A stretch of DNA of 64,000 nt from Opisthocomus hoazin (lineage: Eukaryota > Chordata > Aves > Opisthocomiformes > Opisthocomidae): contig NC_134414.1 of the NCBI RefSeq assembly GCF_030867145.1, positions 18,060,518 through 18,124,517 of the forward strand. Direction: 5' to 3'. This document shows positions 59,679-64,000 of this stretch, in pieces (positions within the stretch are counted from its first letter, which is position 1; every line of letters begins with the position of its first letter). Made by a program: the position numbers and the translations under genes. Below the pieces are notes generated by a model that saw only the letters and a list, made by a program, of their open reading frames with translations, did not search any database and was not told where the DNA came from.

Positions 59679-62600
59679 CTGAAAAATAAAATTGTTGATC
59701 TGTTAAAAAGAATTAACCAGAAGCATCAATATTTTCCAGTAGTGCTGGATTACTGTCTTCTGAATAAGATTTCTATTTTTGATTATTTATATAATTAAGA
59801 AATAATCATGCAAAATTCTTAAGAGTTTCTCTCTTCATATCCTCCTCCCTTCACCAAGAGATGAATGGCACCCACCCATTAAAATTACTGCCATGAATTC
59901 CAGGTTACAGTAACCTCATAAAGTGTTTTCTGGTTCAGTTCCCACTGTTCTATCATGCGCTGACAGCTGAGCCAGCTGGCTCTACAATCGAGTTTCTATT
60001 CAACATTAATTGATGATACTGTTTCTTTTTTCTCTCTAACATTCAGCAACAAAAATGCTAGTAATTAATTACTACACAGAGAAATTCCTTTTCTCCAGTT
60101 CCATAAAGGCATTTCAGTCTCATGGCTAAATTCTATTTTGATGATCTGTAATATAATATTTTCCTCCTGTTTACAAGAAAGAAAATAGAATTCAGGGGAT
60201 GAGTGAAAAGCCAACAAATACTGTAAAAACACATCAACACTTAGAAAACTATTCACTTTTTAAAGAATAATTTCTATTTCTCAGCATTTGCAATTCTTAT
60301 TTCTATATTGCACTGGTTTGAAGAATACTAACTAAAAAAAAAAAAAACAGTTGAACTGCCTTCCCAAAATAAGCACTGCCATCTCTACATCTGGTATGGC
60401 TATGCAAACATATAGAGCTCTAGGTAGCAACTCTTTCAACTAGTTTCATGGAAACAGTCTGGAGGTGCACCATACAGACACAGAAAATCCAGCCTTCAGA
60501 GGCTGAAAGACAATAACCCTCTGTAACATCTTACTATACTACCCATTTCAATAAAAAGGCAAATCCCTGTAGAGGTGGCTGCATGGAAGACATGCATTAT
60601 AAATAGACCCTCAAAGGTGAAGAAAACCCTGTTGGATCATTAAATTCCTCAGTTCTGCCAAACAAGTTTTGCTTAGTGAAAAGAAGGGTGTCACAACAAA
60701 TAAAAAATACAATAAAGATACTGGTATTTCTGATTTAAATGACGGCGGGACAGTAAGAGAGATGCAATGTGACTGCAAACGAGAAATAAATCATTCTGCC
60801 AACAAAGAAAAATAAAAAGTTTACATGTTTCAACCTTAAAGAAAACAGTATGGTACTTTTATTTACAAGTGAAAGATCAGACAAGGGAACTTATCACATC
60901 TTTAAGGAAGAAGACAAAGACTTCTCCATCTCTTACTGTCCTATTTTTATTTAAGTTAAAAGTAGTGCCGTGCTGTCAGAACACAACCAGCACACCAAAG
61001 AGGCTGGAGGGCACCGGAGCAGGGAAGCACACCTAAACTCCAGCACAGGCGCTGAGTCTGTTCCCAACTGTTTGTGGAAGGAATTGAGAGCTGCTAGCAC
61101 AGACTCATCTATTACTTTCCTCCTTGAAAAGTCCTTGTCTTCCAAAATACACACTAAACCAGAAAGGCTCAACAAAAATGGCTTTACTTAGGAACATTTT
61201 CTTCAGGTGCTCCTTTATCCTGGAAGATAGAAAACTCTATGAAAACCCAATGTCTCCATTTTGGAAGGCCTAGGATGTACACTTTAAAGAATTAAATTGA
61301 CCTTTTGAAAACATTCATTAGTACATAGGTAGCACAACTTCAAGCAAGGTTAATACATCAAACATGGAAATATTTCTTAGATTATTTCTAATACAGAACA
61401 AATTCTATTACTTTTTTTTTATGTACACTGGCATAACTGGAGGCAGAATCAATCCTCTTGTTTGTGAACCAGAGAGGACTGAGCAGATGAACACAATCTA
61501 AAAAGCCAAAATCTGATTTAAAAAAAAAAAAAAATTTGTATGATCTCATCATAAATATGCAAGTTTATGCATTTCACTTACAAAAAAAGTAAGTCGTACA
61601 CAAAAGTGCAAAACTTCAATTTAAATTTAAAAAATATTTAAAATCCAAAGGGAGCATACCATACAAAATTTCAAGAAACACACTTTATTGATCGTATAAA
61701 TATGAGTGGGGGGCTCTTCAGTGACAATCATCATCCAATGAAGCCAGGGGTCATACTCCCACTAACTTAATTGTGAGTTTAATTAGCTTAGTATCAAGTG
61801 CCACAACAATCCTAATCACTTGTGGTAAGAATCCAATTATTTCTGATTAGTGACTCCTTAGTAAAGAACAAAACACAAACTTTCACCTTGTGTCACAGCT
61901 AAACCAAAAAAAGTCCAAAAGAATAGACAATATATTATGACAAGAGACCTAGGGCCAAATTCTATCATAACAAAGCTATACATAGTCCTAAACATGCTGG
62001 GAATTTCCCAATAACTATTGTTTAGGCATGAAGGAAAACAGAAGGAACAATGCATTTGATAGTTTATAAATAATGATTTCAGGTATTTTCTGAAATAATG
62101 GCTTCAGATACTTTTACAGTTCAGAGAACAAGTAAAGAAAGAAACCAAACAGAGTGCTTATCACAGGGAAATGTTAGTAGTTAATAAGTACCCATGTTTC
62201 CAAGTGATTAAATGTGTCAGAATTAATGTCACACTGGTTTGCAGAATTGCTTATGTGTTTATTTCTAATTATGTTGCTTAACAGCCACCAGTAAAGAAAC
62301 TCCACTTGTTACCTATCTACTGCAGAGGTAACTACTAATAACTCACAGCAAACTTTCCCATCTAATACAAGAAGACCATGTCAAGTTAATGCAAACTGTA
62401 AGGACATACAGAAAACAGCAGAGATGTGATGACAGCTTAGTTTTACATCTGCTGCTTATAAAAATATCCAGAAAACTTTCTGCTGTAGTATAAACAAATG
62501 TCTTTACTTGCTCAATGTCCTCTAATGTGTAAAGAATACCAATCCACTCTGGCAACCATTCATCTTCATATTAAAACCTGTTTGTGTATATTTAGACAGC

Positions 62601-64000
62601 ACACCTTTTCTTTCTAACATTTTCATTAATTTGTTTTAAGATAGCCAACCACTCAAGCAGCTTCTTAGTACTCACAGTTCCCTTACCCTCACTTACGGCA
62701 AATAGTATGTGTATAGTGTTTGTGTACTACATGTACCTAGAAAAGATAAAAAAATTTAAAAAATAAAGTCTACTTAATCTCATCATCAAATCTATTATGA
62801 TTTTCTACTTAATACATAACTCTGTATTTTAATATTCTTTTAATTAGGTGTACAGAACCATATGGCAAATCGGACATTACTGGAAGTAGACACTACATAT
62901 CAAAATTGCTGGGTTTCTAATAAAAGTCTAACATCTCACTGTCCTTCTCCATACCCTGTAATCAGGTGGAAAATGTCAATGATTTATTATTCTTGACAGA
63001 ACACTATGGCTCTGATTTTAAGGTCATTATGCTCTTACGTTTTGTGTAGGAGAACAAGCTGTGTACACCTCAGAAGAGTGTATACAAAATAAAGGAACAA
63101 AGCAGCAAAGCAGAGGTAATACATCTTGATTTTAATAAACCCTTTGATGCTACCTCAGAAAATATTAACTGAAAAATTAATTTAAATTTGTCTCCACATA
63201 ATCATTGCAATGTGGACTGAAAGCTGACTGAAACAATGAAGAAAGTCGTAATTTAGCAATACAGCAGAACAAGGAATCTGTGATAGTCAGCCTGGGAAAA
63301 TTAGATTCACTGATAGGAAATAAAAAAGATGGGTATTTGTTTATTCCAGGAAATGATACAGCTACCTGCTATACTATTAGGTAGAAGATTAGAAAGGGGA
63401 TAGATTAATGTGTCCAGTTATGAGATGATAAAACTCAAAGACAATTAACACTCCCACACAGAATGATAATTAAGGAATTATGAAATACATGTTTTCATTG
63501 ATACTTTCTTTGTATATATTAAGAAAGAAAAAACAAAATCAAACACTGAAGTTATTTGTTGCTATCCTATGATTTACTCACAAATGACTGCAATTTATTT
63601 TAAAACAGTTCAGGTTCATTTAATTGCTTTGAAATTACAATCGGAAAATGGAACTGTTGCCAATGTAATATAATATTATTCTCTATATACATGGTTGCCA
63701 CTCAGTAACAATCAGTAGAAGATAAGTGTACCTATCCTAGCAGTAAGTTTAATTTAATTACTGTAATAAGAATCTTTAGAATCTTATCGTTAACATCCTG
63801 TAAAATCTTAGACCTTCTCACTTTCATTAAGCAATTTTATAGTTAACATCCTGTAAAATCTTAAGTCTTTCTCACCTTGATTAAGCAATATTAGAGGTCT
63901 GCATTTAGTAAGCGAAGGCTAGCATTAAGTAGCAGGACTAAAATAACAAAAGTATACCTATGTAATTTCTGAACGGCAGAAACCAGAAAATGCACAAAAA
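59679..64000 (-). other. PGR intron 3 (partial)
   Basis: Intronic sequence running off the right edge. I looked for the exon encoding the second zinc finger and did not find it, so that exon lies further right. A 53-base tandem duplication near 63.8 kb is listed separately; nothing else is recognised. Confidence 0.8.
63789..63894. repeat. 53-base tandem duplication (two copies)
   Basis: Copy 1 starts GTTAACATCCTGTAAAATCT at 63,789 and copy 2 starts with the same 20 bases at 63,842. They continue CTTCTCACTTTCATTAAGCA and CTTTCTCACCTTGATTAAGCA with a few differences, and end GCAATTTTATA / GCAATATTA. Confidence 0.88.

Larger units (their letters stand above)
40026..63999 (-). other. PGR: PGR (progesterone receptor) gene, 3' half: exons 4-8 and 3'UTR
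   Basis: Gene-level entry. Five exons on the - strand give 296 residues ending FHKK-stop: the hinge end and full ligand-binding domain of the progesterone receptor, a nuclear receptor that binds progesterone, dimerises and regulates transcription (in birds, for example, the oviduct egg-white genes). Identity is clear from the hinge ([14 protein letters not shown]) and [13 protein letters not shown], which match PGR and not the glucocorticoid or mineralocorticoid receptor. Human PR is 933 residues, so this is roughly residues 638-933. The zinc-finger DNA-binding domain and the N-terminal domain lie beyond the right edge. The neighbour ARHGAP42 converges on it. Confidence 0.96.

Noticed and set aside
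59679..64000. Search for the PGR exon encoding the second zinc finger
   Set aside because: No segment with the expected cysteine-rich frame and splice sites was found on the - strand, so the exon is taken to lie outside the window.

Overview
The window is nuclear DNA from a bird. The evidence is avian-style CR1 retrotransposon 3' ends (the repeated CACAGAAT tail and the 'GGAAGGGACCTCTGGAGATGATC'-type consensus, in several orientations), solo LTRs of two ERV families common in bird genomes, and two multi-exon vertebrate genes whose exon boundaries and reading phases can be followed base by base. The species cannot be named from the sequence. Most open reading frames here are chance frames or fragments of repeats; the real coding sequence lies in 15 short exons.

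Left part (about 1-33,790, + strand): the 3' half of ARHGAP42 (GRAF3), a BAR-PH-RhoGAP-SH3 protein. Ten exons encode the last ~440 residues: the C-terminal two-thirds of the RhoGAP domain, a long Ser/Thr-rich linker, and the C-terminal SH3 domain. A 3'UTR of about 5.3 kb ends at a well-formed AATAAA near 33,772. The introns carry two larger CR1 copies (5.8-7.2 kb and 16.05-17.3 kb), an ERVL-type solo LTR (19,341-19,926, 5-bp target duplication), a second-family solo LTR (23,529-24,663, 6-bp target duplication) and a third CR1 just upstream of the first SH3 exon.

Middle (about 33.8-40.0 kb): the interval between two convergent genes. It has several CpG-dense, GC-rich blocks and no recognisable protein gene.

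Right part (about 40,030-64,000, - strand): the 3' half of PGR, the progesterone receptor (NR3C3). Exons 4-8 (human numbering) encode the hinge end and the whole ligand-binding domain, with exon lengths 303, 145, 131, 158 and 156 coding bases. The 3'UTR may run about 7.4 kb to an AATAAA at 40,050-40,045. The window stops inside intron 3; the DNA-binding zinc fingers and N-terminal domain lie beyond the right edge. At the position of human PR Gly722, which decides mifepristone binding, this gene has cysteine, as the chicken receptor does.

The two genes do not act in one pathway; their interest together is evolutionary. Each steroid receptor of the NR3C group in vertebrates sits beside a GRAF/oligophrenin-family RhoGAP, and this window is the PGR-ARHGAP42 member of that set. 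I found no CRISPR, operon-like or otherwise novel system. The unusual points are repeat structures, the CpG-rich convergent interval and the receptor residue.
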